NCBI GenBank assembly: GCA_035310125.1
Contig: DATGEP010000207.1
Coordinates: 1-38,421, forward strand
Length of the DNA stretch: 38,421 bases
From: DATGEP01 sp035310125
Lineage (GTDB): Bacteria > Chloroflexota > Ktedonobacteria > Ktedonobacterales > JADMIN01
Direction: 5' to 3'
Shown: one piece after another, positions 8,121 through 16,298 of the stretch
How the letters are laid out: the number at the start of each line of letters is the position of its first letter
Numbering within the stretch: the first letter of the stretch is position 1
Program-made: the position numbers and the translations under genes
The notes under the pieces: generated by a model
Told to the model about the DNA's origin: nothing
Database searches by the model: none
What the model saw: only the letters and a program-made list of their open reading frames with translations

Positions 8121-9698
8121 TCACGCTTCGCGCGCGCCGTTGCGTCCGCCGCCTGCCATGAGCAGACCCAAACGCTCCTCCGGCGCATTGGCCGGCTCGA
8201 CGCTGACGATGCGGCCCTCATACATGACGGCAATGCGGTCAGAGAGCGAGCGAATCTCTTCAAGCTCGGCGGAGACGAGCAGGATGGCGGCGCCCGCGTC
8301 GCGCTGCGCGACGAGCTGCTGGTGGATGAACTCGATGGCGCCGATATCCACGCCGCGTGTCGGCTGTGCCGCCAGGAGGACAGTAGGTTTGCTGGCCAGC
8401 TCGCGGGCTACGATGACTTTCTGCTGGTTGCCGCCGGAGAGGGATTTGACGGGCGTCTCCTCCGATGGCGTGCGGACATCATACTCTTTGATGAGCCGGC
8501 GTGCCCAGTCGCCGATATTGGACAGCCGGAGCACGAAGCCGCCGCGCGCGAAGGCCTCTGAGCGCTGCCGGCCCAGAATGGCATTATCGGCGATGGAGTA
8601 GTTGAGGATGAGGCCACTGCCGCGCCGGTCTTCAGGGATGTGGGCGATACCAGCGTCGCGAATCGCCCGCGCGCCGAGCTCCGTCACATCGCTATCCTTG
8701 AGGTAAATGTGGCCGCTCGCGGCGGGGAGCACGCCGGCCAGCGCCTCGATCAGCTCATTCTGCCCGTTGCCTTCGACACCCGCGATGCCCAGGATCTCGC
8801 CGGACCGCAGCTCGAAGGAGACATCGCGCACAGCCGGTAATCCCTGCTCCGTATTGACCACGAGGTGATCCACGCGTAAGACGACCGGGCCGGGTTTCGC
8901 GGGCTGCTTATCCACGCGCAGCAGCACATCGCGGCCCACCATCATCCGTGCGATTTCTTCTTCGCTGGTGTCCTTCGTCTGCACCTCACCGACGACTTTG
9001 CCCCGGCGGAGCACCGTTACGGTATCGGAGATTTCCAACACCTCGCGCAGTTTATGGGTGATGAAGATGATCGTCTTGCCACGCTCGACAAGTCCACGCA
9101 GCACCCGAAAGAGATCGGTGGATTCCTGTGGCGTGAGCACGCCGGTCGGCTCGTCGAGAATGAGAATATCCGCGCCGCGATAAAGTACTTTGAGGATTTC
9201 CACGCGCTGCTGGAGGCCGACGGGCAGGTCGCCCAGGCGCGCGTTCGGGTCTATCTGCAAGCCGTATTGCGCGGAAAGGTCGGAGATGGTGCGAGTGACG
9301 CTGACCGTGTCGTAGATGTCACCGTTGGTCACCGGCTCGCGGCCCAGCACGATATTTTCGCCGACCGTCATCACGGGGATCAGCATGAAGTGCTGATGGA
9401 CCATGCCAATTCCCCGCGCGATGGCGTCGCGCGGCCCATGAATATCGGCTTTGTTGCCATTGACGAAGATGGTGCCGGAGTCGGGGCGGAGCATGCCATA
9501 GAGGATATTCATCAGCGTGGTTTTGCCGGCGCCATTTTCCCCGACGAGGGCGTGAATGGCGCCGCGCCGCACGCTCAGGCTCACATCATCATTCGCGACC
9601 ACGCCCGGCCACGTTTTGGTGATATGGCGCATCTCAACGGCGTAAGGGCCTTCGCCGCCCGCCGGTTGCACACGCTGCTCTTGCACTTCGGTACTCAT
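8121..9698 (-). CDS. ABC importer ATPase with two nucleotide-binding domains (nucleoside/sugar type)
   Basis: A 525-residue protein made of two ABC domains in tandem, as in RbsA/XylG-type and nucleoside (NupO/YufO-type) importers. The first domain has Walker A GENGAGKTT, the Q-loop MVHQHFMLIP, signature LPVGLQQRVEIL and Walker B ILILDEP. The second has a degenerate Walker A (GVEGNGQNE, no Lys), signature LSGGNQQKV and the AAQPTRGVDIGA segment. One weakened ATP site is normal for this family. It energises the two permeases encoded upstream. The ATG at 9698 has GAGGGAT upstream. It comes last in the operon, 137 bp after the second permease, whereas BMP operons more often place it directly after the binding protein. 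The substrate is probably a nucleoside, judged from the BMP lipoprotein. Confidence 0.93.
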   Translation of the reverse strand: MSTEVQEQRVQPAGGEGPYAVEMRHITKTWPGVVANDDVSLSVRRGAIHALVGENGAGKTTLMNILYGMLRPDSGTIFVNGNKADIHGPRDAIARGIGMVHQHFMLIPVMTVGENIVLGREPVTNGDIYDTVSVTRTISDLSAQYGLQIDPNARLGDLPVGLQQRVEILKVLYRGADILILDEPTGVLTPQESTDLFRVLRGLVERGKTIIFITHKLREVLEISDTVTVLRRGKVVGEVQTKDTSEEEIARMMVGRDVLLRVDKQPAKPGPVVLRVDHLVVNTEQGLPAVRDVSFELRSGEILGIAGVEGNGQNELIEALAGVLPAASGHIYLKDSDVTELGARAIRDAGIAHIPEDRRGSGLILNYSIADNAILGRQRSEAFARGGFVLRLSNIGDWARRLIKEYDVRTPSEETPVKSLSGGNQQKVIVARELASKPTVLLAAQPTRGVDIGAIEFIHQQLVAQRDAGAAILLVSAELEEIRSLSDRIAVMYEGRIVSVEPANAPEERLGLLMAGGGRNGAREA

Positions 9699-9835
9699 CG
9701 TCTATCCCTCTTATGGAATGCGCACGACGTGTCAGAGCATGTTGCCCCTTCAACGGTACGCCGGCAGATTTGGTGACTGCCACGATGTCTCACACTTGTG
9801 CGTCCACAGGCCGCCTGCCGCACATCTCGTTCGTA

Positions 9836-10786
9836 TCACTCGCCTTCTGGCTCATAGGGAATACCGTCGGCCGCCGGCGGGAGACTCTTGCCGACGAAGC
9901 CCGCCAGTACAATCAGGGTGAGCACGTAGGGCACCATCTGCAGGAAGTAGGGTGAAGCCGGCAGCGTCGAGTTGTTGTCGAAGATCACCTGGCCGACGCC
10001 GAAGATCAGGCAGGAGATGAACGCTCCGATGGGCGTCCACTTGCCGAAGATCATGGCCGCGAGCGCGATGTAGCCGCGCCCCTCGGTCATGTTGGGATTG
10101 AAGGTGTTGGCGATGCCGATGGAGAGAAAGGCACCCGCGAGACCGGAGAGCAGCCCACTGGCGATGACCGCGCTATAGCGGATTTGGAAAACGTTGATCC
10201 CGGCGGTGTCCGCCGCGTGTGGATGCTCGCCGACGGCGCGTAGGCGCAGGCCCAGGCGGGTGCGGAACAGGAAGATATTGATGACAACCAGCAAGATCAG
10301 CGCGGCATAGACGACGACGTTCTGCTGGAAGAGCACCTGACCGACGAATGGCAGTCTATCCAGCAGAGGGATGTTCACAACGGGCAGCGCCTGCTGGTCG
10401 GTGATGTGGCTGATGCCCTGTTGCCCGTAGATCTTGTTGAGGAGGAACGTGGTCACACCGGCGGCGAAGATGTTGATTGCGATGCCGCTGATGATCTGAT
10501 CGGCGCGAAACTGGATGGAGACGACGGCATGGATGAGCGCCATAATGCCACCGGCAATAATGGCGACGAGCGCGGCGAGCCAGGGATTTCCCCAGGCGAG
10601 GTCAGCTACGACGGCGGCGAACGCACCTGTGAGCATCATGCCTTCCATCGCGATGTTCACGACACCGCTGCGCTCAGAAAGCACGCCGCCAAGCGCGGGC
10701 AGCAGAAAGAGCACGCTGTCCGCGAGCGCGTTCTGCCAGAATCCACCGGTGGCGATGAGATGTAGGATACTACCGATGAGAATCAT
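9836..10786 (-). CDS. ABC importer permease (BMP/nucleoside type, second subunit)
   Basis: A 316-residue hydrophobic protein with about eight to ten membrane segments, of the BPD_transp_2 fold used by ribose, nucleoside and branched-chain amino acid importers. Typical segments are LLPALGGVLSERSGVVNIAMEG near the N-terminus and LRAVGEHPHAADTAGINVF followed by GLAGAFLSIG in the middle, which form the coupling region to the ATPase. The ATG at 10786 has GGGAG upstream. It begins 18 bp after the first permease gene, so the two are surely co-translated as a heterodimer. This is the NupQ-like shorter subunit. Confidence 0.92.
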   Translation of the reverse strand: MILIGSILHLIATGGFWQNALADSVLFLLPALGGVLSERSGVVNIAMEGMMLTGAFAAVVADLAWGNPWLAALVAIIAGGIMALIHAVVSIQFRADQIISGIAINIFAAGVTTFLLNKIYGQQGISHITDQQALPVVNIPLLDRLPFVGQVLFQQNVVVYAALILLVVINIFLFRTRLGLRLRAVGEHPHAADTAGINVFQIRYSAVIASGLLSGLAGAFLSIGIANTFNPNMTEGRGYIALAAMIFGKWTPIGAFISCLIFGVGQVIFDNNSTLPASPYFLQMVPYVLTLIVLAGFVGKSLPPAADGIPYEPEGE

Positions 10787-10804
10787 GCATGCTACTCCCA
10801 GGCG

Positions 10805-12136
10805 CTAGCCGCCATCTATCACATGTGCCGTCGAAGAGGGTTCCGTTGGCCCCGGAGGGTCCACCGTGGCGGCCCGCTCCTGTCGAGCGGGCACCTCCTC
10901 GCTCGCACGCGGCTCGTCGCTGGCGGAGAGCGCCGCGACTCCCGGCTCTACGGTGCTCTGTGTGGGTGGAACTTTGCCGAGAGCGGGCAAGCGCAGGTGG
11001 AGGCTGCGCAGGAAGTTCGCCGCGATGGCAAAGAGGATCAATGCCTGAAGGACGTAGACGAGGTTGCCGTCTATGGGGTTAATGAGGTCGCTTTGCATGA
11101 CGGGGGCGCCGACCTGCAAGCCGCCGATGAGGAGCGCGGCGAGCAGCACGCCGATGGGGCTGTTCAGACCCAGGAGCGCGACCGTAATGGCGTCGAACCC
11201 GGTGGTGTCGGTGATGTAGCTGTCGCTGAGGTATGGCTGCACCCCGGCGATGTGGATCGCACCCGCCAGCCCGGCAAAGGCGCCCGCGATGAGCATGGTG
11301 ACGATAATGGTGGATTTGACGTTAACACCGGCGTATTTGGCGGCGCGCTGGCTCTGGCCGACCGCTGTGATCTCATAGCCAAGGGTGGTGCGCTTGAGTA
11401 AGAACCAGAAGACGAGAATCCCCGCGATGGCGAAAAAGATACTGATGTCTATCTGGTAGACGCTGCCCGGCAGGCCAAGGAATGTGCTGCTTGCTGGGAC
11501 GAGCCGCGGAAGCTGGGCGTTCGTGCCAATGGCCGGGGAACGGGAGAAGCCGCCTTTGAGCTGGAACGGGCCACCGACGATCAGATAGCGCACGAGAAAG
11601 ACTGCCACATAGTTGAGCATGATGGTAGTGACGACTTCGTGCGCGCCGGTGACGGCTTTGAGCACGCCCGCAATACCACCCCAGACGGCGCCGGCAAGAG
11701 CGCCCGCGACCAGCACCATAGGGATGAGCAGAATGGAGGGCAGCGTGGCAAAACGTGCGCCGACGAGGGTTGTCGCGATGGCGCCCGCGATGAGCTGACC
11801 CTCCGCGCCAATATTGAAGAGGCCGGCTTTGAATGCCAGGGCGACGGCGATGCCAGTGAAGATGAGGGGAATTGCCTTCACAATGGTCGTAGAGAACTGG
11901 TAGAAGGGGAAAATGCCCGTGGGGCAGCCCCCGCCGAAGCCGCCGCAGAGGAGGTCCTGGTAGGCGCGGAAGGGATCGCCGCCGGTGACAAAGACAACGA
12001 TGGCGCCAATGATCAGGGCGAAGACGAGCGAGCCGAGCGGCAAACCAAGGCTCGTGCCAGCGCGCCGCAGCGAGCTGGCGACGGCGGGTGGCAGCGGAAG
12101 CTTCCACCGCTCCGTCGAGGGAGTTGGTGCGGCCAT
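10805..12136 (-). CDS. ABC importer permease (BMP/nucleoside type, first subunit)
   Basis: A 443-residue permease with about ten membrane segments, paralogous in fold to its neighbour. Family segments are IPLIFTGIAVALAFKAGLFN, IGAEGQLIAGAI and AVGQSQRAAKYAGVNVKSTI. The C-terminus has an extra hydrophilic tail of about 65 residues rich in Glu, Pro and Ala, not typical of the fold and probably disordered. The ATG at 12136 is preferred because GGAGGG lies a few bases before it; the frame is open 21 codons further without a better site. It follows the BMP lipoprotein gene by 110 bp, an interval that contains two hairpins, and precedes the second permease by 18 bp. Confidence 0.92.
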   Translation of the reverse strand: MAAPTPSTERWKLPLPPAVASSLRRAGTSLGLPLGSLVFALIIGAIVVFVTGGDPFRAYQDLLCGGFGGGCPTGIFPFYQFSTTIVKAIPLIFTGIAVALAFKAGLFNIGAEGQLIAGAIATTLVGARFATLPSILLIPMVLVAGALAGAVWGGIAGVLKAVTGAHEVVTTIMLNYVAVFLVRYLIVGGPFQLKGGFSRSPAIGTNAQLPRLVPASSTFLGLPGSVYQIDISIFFAIAGILVFWFLLKRTTLGYEITAVGQSQRAAKYAGVNVKSTIIVTMLIAGAFAGLAGAIHIAGVQPYLSDSYITDTTGFDAITVALLGLNSPIGVLLAALLIGGLQVGAPVMQSDLINPIDGNLVYVLQALILFAIAANFLRSLHLRLPALGKVPPTQSTVEPGVAALSASDEPRASEEVPARQERAATVDPPGPTEPSSTAHVIDGG

Positions 12137-12169
12137 GGACCCTCCTGTGAACCACCTCAGTACAGGTAA

Positions 12170-12226
12170 GGGCGGACGCCGCCGTGGCGCCCGCCCCACG
12201 CTCTCAGCACAGTAGTATGCTCAGAG
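12170..12226 (-). promoter_or_regulatory. Two adjacent hairpins between binding-protein and permease genes
   Basis: Read on the minus strand, the first hairpin reached (12201-12226) has nine-base arms with one central mismatch and an 8-base loop. The second (12170-12196) has an 11-bp stem with one G-T pair and a 5-base loop. No T tract follows. Hairpins after a binding-protein gene commonly stabilise its mRNA or partly terminate transcription, giving more binding protein than permease; that role is inferred here. Confidence 0.5.
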
Positions 12227-12246
12227 TGAGTGTTTCGTCAAGAGGC

Positions 12247-13311
12247 TTACGCTGGAATTGTGTCCGGCACCGTCACAGTGCCCGCCTTGATCTCGCCCTC
12301 GACCTTCGTCACCTCGGCCTGGATATCCGGGCTGAGGGTAAGGCTGCCGGGTGCGTAGCCGACGCCGTCATTCTTCAGGTCAAAGGATTGCGTACCTGCC
12401 TGGAATGAGCCGTCCACGACCTCTTTGATGGCGGTAAAGGCCGCGGTGTCCACACGCTTGACGGCGCTGGCAATGACATTTTTCCCTGAGCTTGTCTGGT
12501 CGGTGTCTACGCCGATGCTGAACACGCCCTTGGCGTCGGCAGCCTGGATGGCGCCGAGGCCGCAGCCACCGGCAACCTGGAAGACGATGTCCGAGCCCGC
12601 GGCGATCTGGCTATTGGCGACACCGGCGCACTTGGTGGGGTCAGTGAAGTCGTTGGAGTAGCCGACGAGCACCTTGACGCCCGGATCTTCCATCGTGGCG
12701 GCCCACTTGTAGCCGGCGATGTAGTGGTTGACGGGCGGGATGCTGATACCACCAACGGCGCTGATGGTGTTCGCGGTGCCCTTCGTCTGGTGTGCCTTTT
12801 CGAGCATGCCGGAGATGACGCCGACGAGGGCGCCGGCTTCCTGCTCTTTGAAGTGCAGTCCGACGACATTGGCACGCTGCACGGTGTTGCCCTGAGCGTC
12901 GGTCGGGTCGCCGTCAATGATGGCGAACTTCACATTAGGGAACTGCTGGGAGACCGTACCGACGGCGGTCTGCATGAGGAAGCCGACGGCAATCACCAGA
13001 TTGTAGCCGCCGGTGGCGAAGCCGGTAAGGTTCGGCACATAGTCCGAGTCGCTGTGAGACTCTTTGACAGCGCCCTGGACGCCGAGGTCAGTCTCGGCCT
13101 TCTGCAAGCCGAGGAAGGCAAGATGATTGAAACCCTTGTCGTTGAGGCCACCGATGTCTGTGACGAGGCCCACTTTCACATTGGCTCCCGGCTTGGGCGT
13201 GGCGCCGCCACCGCCGCCAGTGGTCGAGGTGCTGCCGCAGGCAGCCAGCGCGGGCACGAGTAAGAGGAATAAGATGGAGATTGAGAGATAGCGCCATTTG
13301 GACGACAACAT
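12247..13311 (-). CDS. BMP-family substrate-binding lipoprotein (nucleoside type)
   Basis: A 354-residue lipoprotein that captures the substrate for the importer encoded downstream. The signal peptide ends in the lipobox LAAC with lipidated Cys25, followed by a Ser/Thr/Gly linker. The BMP (PnrA/Med) domain starts at KVGLVTDIGGLNDKGFNHLAF and includes FAIIDGDPTD, VGLHFKEQEAGALVGVISG and GVDTDQTSSGKNVIASAVKRVD. Known members of this family bind purine or other nucleosides, which suggests but does not prove the substrate. The ATG at 13311 has GAGGG upstream. It is the first gene of the leftward operon, with a recognisable promoter about 100 bp upstream and a structured leader. Confidence 0.93.
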   Translation of the reverse strand: MLSSKWRYLSISILFLLLVPALAACGSTSTTGGGGGATPKPGANVKVGLVTDIGGLNDKGFNHLAFLGLQKAETDLGVQGAVKESHSDSDYVPNLTGFATGGYNLVIAVGFLMQTAVGTVSQQFPNVKFAIIDGDPTDAQGNTVQRANVVGLHFKEQEAGALVGVISGMLEKAHQTKGTANTISAVGGISIPPVNHYIAGYKWAATMEDPGVKVLVGYSNDFTDPTKCAGVANSQIAAGSDIVFQVAGGCGLGAIQAADAKGVFSIGVDTDQTSSGKNVIASAVKRVDTAAFTAIKEVVDGSFQAGTQSFDLKNDGVGYAPGSLTLSPDIQAEVTKVEGEIKAGTVTVPDTIPA

Positions 13312-13344
13312 GGAAGGCCCTCCTCTACAGACGCGAGCAGCAGG

Positions 13345-13395
13345 CCGGCTGCGAGCGAATGCGGTACAACGCTGTCCGCGCGACTCGGCAGCCGG
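13345..13395 (-). promoter_or_regulatory. Hairpin in the 5' leader of the BMP operon
   Basis: On the minus strand CCGGCTG-C-CGAG pairs with CTCG-CAGCCGG, giving 11 bp with one bulged base around a 28-base apical region that can form a further GCGG/CCGC stem. If transcription starts near 13401 from the promoter at 13408-13436, the hairpin begins almost at the 5' end of the mRNA, where it could protect the message. It does not match a riboswitch I recognise. Confidence 0.4.
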
Positions 13396-13407
13396 ATATT
13401 GGCCTTT

Positions 13408-13436
13408 ACTATATCAGGGAGGCGTATCCTGTGCAA
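13408..13436 (-). promoter_or_regulatory. Sigma-70-type promoter of the BMP operon
   Basis: Minus-strand TTGCAC (13431-13436) is separated by exactly 17 bases from TATAGT (13408-13413), a one-mismatch -10 box. The -35 box is weaker. It lies about 100 bp upstream of the BMP lipoprotein start and is the best promoter match in this gap. Confidence 0.5.
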
Positions 13437-13710
13437 GCGGTCTTTTCGCGCGTTTTACGATTCGCGACTCTCGCGAGTCTATTGGAAGTACGCCGGAACT
13501 GAGACATTCCTCACGCAAGAGCTTTTGTGTGTGGCGGCAAGTCGGGCTAGCCTCCGCTGGGCGACCCTCCCGATGCTGGGGATGTGTAACAACTGATGAG
13601 TTAGTCGGTACTATGACACGTACGCACGCAGCTCTCGTATTTTTCGCGGCATCCCATGCTCCCGCGCGCACTTTTCTCCATTCTCGTATGGGGCGAGAGG
13701 GTGCGCTAAC
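13437..13710. other. Remainder of the der-BMP intergenic region
   Basis: Together with the leader and promoter this makes a 399-bp gap between two leftward genes. I see no gene and no clear terminator for der: the only hairpin near its stop, TCTCG/CGAGA around 13682-13700, has a short stem and no T tract. A repeated CTCGTAT occurs near 13636 and 13682. Confidence 0.4.
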
Positions 13711-15192
13711 TTAGCGCCGCGAGCCGCCTCGTGCGGGACGTTTTTTGCTCTTGCCGCGCTCCTCCGTATCCTCAGTGTCCGTCGTGCGGCGGCGGAACTG
13801 CATGCGGATGGCGGTGCCCTGAAAACCGAAAACCTCGCGCAGACGGTTCTCCAGGTAGCGCTGGTAGGTGAAGTGGAGCAGATCAGGGTCATTGACGAAG
13901 AAGACGAACGTGGGCGGATTCGTCTCCGCCTGGGTGACGTAGTAGATGCGCCCTTGCTTGCCCTGGATGAAGGTAGGATGGTGCTTCTGGACGGCATCGC
14001 GCACGACATCATTGAGCTGCGCGGTAGGAACGCGCACCTGGCGCGTGTCATAGATGCGGAGCGCGGCTTCCAGAATTGGATTGACGTGATAGCGTGTCTT
14101 GGCCGCCGCGAAGATAATGGGGGCGTACGGCATGAATTTCAAGGTCGCGCGGATGGCACGGGTATATTGCTTCGCGTCCACAAGCTCCGCGTCGCCCTGC
14201 GCGATGGGTGCGGGCGTCTCACCGGGGACCAGCGAGACGATGCGGTCCGCGTCAGCGAGCTCTTCGGCAAGACGACGGCGCTCCTTGACGAGATCCCACT
14301 TGTTGACGACGACAACGATGCCCTTAGCGACCTCATGAACGTAGCCCGCGATATGGGCGTCCTGGGCGGTGATGCCCTCCTCACCATCTACCATCAACAC
14401 GGCAACATCGCAGCGATCAATGGCACGGTGCGCGCGGAGCGCGCTGTACTTCTCGACGCCCTGACCGATGCGCCCGCGACGGCGAATACCTGCCGTATCA
14501 ATCAGAATGAGCTGCCGGCCATCGTGCTCGACCTCCGTATCAATGGAGTCGCGTGTCGTCCCGGCAATGTCGCTCACGATGACGCGGTCCTGACCAAGAA
14601 TGGCGTTGATGAGCGAGGACTTGCCGGTATTGGGCCGCCCGACGATGGCAATGCGCGGCACACCAGGAGTCAGGTCTTCCTCTTCGTCCCCCTGCTTTGA
14701 TGGGAGATACTCGGTGATGGCGTCCAGGAGGTCGCCGGTGCCGGTGCCGGAGACCGAGGATACGGTAATCGGCTCACCCAGGCCGAGGGCATAGAATTCG
14801 ACGGACTCCTGGCGCTGTGTGGCATTGTCGGCCTTGTTCGCGCCAAGCACAACGGGTTTCTTGGAGCGCCGCAGCATCTCAGCCACCTCGCTGTCGGCGG
14901 CGGTGATGCCGTCGCGCACATCTACGAGGAAGACGATGACATCGGCCTCTTCGATGGCAAGCTGCGCCTGCGCGGTGATGAGGGAGCTGAAGTCACCGCC
15001 GCCGCCCAGCTCAAGGCCGCCGGTATCTACCAGCGTAAATGTACGACCGTTCCACTCGCTGTCGCCGTAGATGCGGTCGCGCGTGGTGCCGGGGAGATCC
15101 TCAACGATGGCGACGCGCTGCCCAACGAGCCGGTTGAAGAGGGTAGATTTGCCGACATTAGGCCGGCCCACAATGGCGACGAGCGGTTTCAT
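13711..15192 (-). CDS. der: Ribosome biogenesis GTPase Der (EngA)
   Basis: Der is an essential tandem GTPase needed for assembly of the 50S ribosomal subunit. Both G domains are clear: GRPNVGKST (residues 9-17) with DLPGTTRD and DTGGLELGG, and a second GRPNTGKSS with DIAGTTRDSID, DTAGIRRRGR and NKWD. A C-terminal KH-like domain follows. At 493 residues it is longer than many Der proteins. Two reasons are visible: about 25 extra residues (around VSLVPGETPAPIAQGDAE) between NKWD and the AAKT motif of the second domain, and a charged tail TTDTEDTEERGKSKKR. The tail's DNA is a short 9-bp repeat. The ATG at 15192 agrees with the conserved N-terminus. The GNAT gene is divergent, with a large palindrome between. 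Confidence 0.97.
   Translation of the reverse strand: MKPLVAIVGRPNVGKSTLFNRLVGQRVAIVEDLPGTTRDRIYGDSEWNGRTFTLVDTGGLELGGGGDFSSLITAQAQLAIEEADVIVFLVDVRDGITAADSEVAEMLRRSKKPVVLGANKADNATQRQESVEFYALGLGEPITVSSVSGTGTGDLLDAITEYLPSKQGDEEEDLTPGVPRIAIVGRPNTGKSSLINAILGQDRVIVSDIAGTTRDSIDTEVEHDGRQLILIDTAGIRRRGRIGQGVEKYSALRAHRAIDRCDVAVLMVDGEEGITAQDAHIAGYVHEVAKGIVVVVNKWDLVKERRRLAEELADADRIVSLVPGETPAPIAQGDAELVDAKQYTRAIRATLKFMPYAPIIFAAAKTRYHVNPILEAALRIYDTRQVRVPTAQLNDVVRDAVQKHHPTFIQGKQGRIYYVTQAETNPPTFVFFVNDPDLLHFTYQRYLENRLREVFGFQGTAIRMQFRRRTTDTEDTEERGKSKKRPARGGSRR
13760..13779 (-). repeat. 9-bp repeat in the 3' end of der
   Basis: Minus-strand GACACTGAG GATACGGAG GA encodes the DTEDTEE tail of Der. The unit closely resembles the GGACAYGGA-type repeat at 37983-38015 read on the same strand, hinting at a small dispersed repeat that has entered coding sequence. 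Confidence 0.4.
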
Positions 15193-15243
15193 AACGTTTC
15201 CATATCACTTTCACAGAGCGGAACGATTTGGATCGGGGTGGTC

Positions 15244-15287
15244 ATACAATATGCCCGGCACATGGGTATGCCAGGCAACTATTGTAT
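15244..15287. promoter_or_regulatory. 44-bp nested inverted repeat between der and the GNAT gene
   Basis: The outer arms ATACAATA (15244-15251) and TATTGTAT (15280-15287) are perfect complements. The inner arms TGCCCGGCA (15252-15260) and TGCCAGGCA (15269-15277) pair with one mismatch, around an 8-base loop, and each is itself nearly palindromic. The whole lies 52 bp before der and about 90 bp before the GNAT gene on the other strand. It could be a shared operator, or a cruciform or RNA structure; TATTGT in both arms may serve as -10 boxes. Confidence 0.5.
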
Positions 15288-15377
15288 CATGTTGGCACCC
15301 CATGATGCAGACACCGAATGCGATCGCCGAGCAAGCTCTATGATCACGACTGTGAGACAACCGATGGCGGCAGGCGT

Positions 15378-16067
15378 ATGAGACAGTCTCGGTCGCCCCG
15401 CGAGCTGCTGAGCGTTCAGCTTACCCTCCAATGCGTGGGCATCGAAGCGGGCAATCTGTTCGTGCGTATCCCTGGCCCGGACCCCGATGGTATCCCTCGC
15501 TACTACGTGGCGCGTTTTCCAGATGACACATACGACGTGTTTTTTGCGCGCGATGTACCGCGAGCTGTGCGCGAGCGTTTGGCCGCGCTAGCACCACACA
15601 TCGCGTTCGAGAACCCGGCTGCTATCGAGCGCATTCTCGCCAGCGACGCGCCCTGCGCAGGCATCTGGATGGGCACGAGCTATACGTTCCCTAATCCGGC
15701 AACGCCCGCGGATTTTCCGGACGTGATACGGCTCTCAGCGAACGAGCATGCCCAGGTGGCGGCCCACTATGACGCCGATTTGGTGCTGGATGGAAGGGCG
15801 GCATTCGCGATTATGCGCGACGGGCAAATCGTGGCGTCGTGCGTCTCTTCGCGTGAGAATGCGACAGCGGGCGAGGCGTGGGTGCGCACAGAGGAAGCAT
15901 ATCGCGGTCGTGGCTACGCACGACAGGTGACCGCCGCGTGGGGAACCGCGCTGCGGCTGGGTGGAAAGGTCGCGTTCTACAGTCACCGCTCAGATAACGC
16001 GGCCTCAACCGGAGTCGCGCGGAGTCTGGGGCTTCAACCGTTCGCGCGCGATGTGGGCTACCTCTAA
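15378..16067 (+). CDS. GNAT-family N-acetyltransferase
   Basis: A 229-residue protein whose C-terminal half is a GNAT acetyltransferase, transferring acetyl from acetyl-CoA to an unknown amine. The acetyl-CoA loop is visible as RTEEAYRGRGYARQVTAAWG (about residues 176-195), followed by VAFYSHRSDNAASTGVARSL, where the Asn and neighbours fit motif B. The N-terminal half (residues 1-125) has no family I recognise and may give substrate specificity. The ATG at 15378 is chosen just before the first conserved-looking sequence; an in-frame ATG at 15318 would add 20 residues and cannot be excluded because neither has a strong ribosome site. The gene stands alone, divergent from der. Confidence 0.82.
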   Translation: MRQSRSPRELLSVQLTLQCVGIEAGNLFVRIPGPDPDGIPRYYVARFPDDTYDVFFARDVPRAVRERLAALAPHIAFENPAAIERILASDAPCAGIWMGTSYTFPNPATPADFPDVIRLSANEHAQVAAHYDADLVLDGRAAFAIMRDGQIVASCVSSRENATAGEAWVRTEEAYRGRGYARQVTAAWGTALRLGGKVAFYSHRSDNAASTGVARSLGLQPFARDVGYL

Positions 16068-16242
16068 TCAATCAAGTGGCGTAATAGCGACGCTGCCGCA
16101 CCCAGAGAGACATCTGGATACCATGTTTTGATGCAATGCGTTGGCGCGGCGGACGTCGTGGCGCCCGGCGGACGCCCGCGCTGTCCCCTTCCGTGGTGAG
16201 GGAATCCGCACGCGGAAGCTGGTATACGCGAATGAGGTCTCA

Positions 16243-16251
16243 TGCTATACT
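16243..16251 (+). promoter_or_regulatory. Extended -10 promoter of the receiver gene
   Basis: TGCTATACT is an extended -10 element (TGN then TATACT) 48 bp before the GTG start of the receiver gene. No good -35 is seen, which extended -10 promoters can lack. Confidence 0.5.
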
Positions 16252-16298
16252 GGGCGTGCGCAAATGGAAGAGATTGTCATGGAGGGGGTGTGTGAGGA

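Noticed and set aside
8121..9000. Missing Lys in the second Walker A of the double ABC ATPase
   Set aside because: A degenerate second site is normal for RbsA/XylG/NupO-type ATPases.
11373..12155. Open frame of 260 codons in another frame of the permease gene
   Set aside because: It lies inside a permease with normal membrane segments and gives an Arg/His-rich product with no family.
16136..16298. Short open frames upstream of the receiver gene
   Set aside because: Arg-rich, start only at non-ATG codons or lack a ribosome site, and overlap the promoter region; no support as genes.
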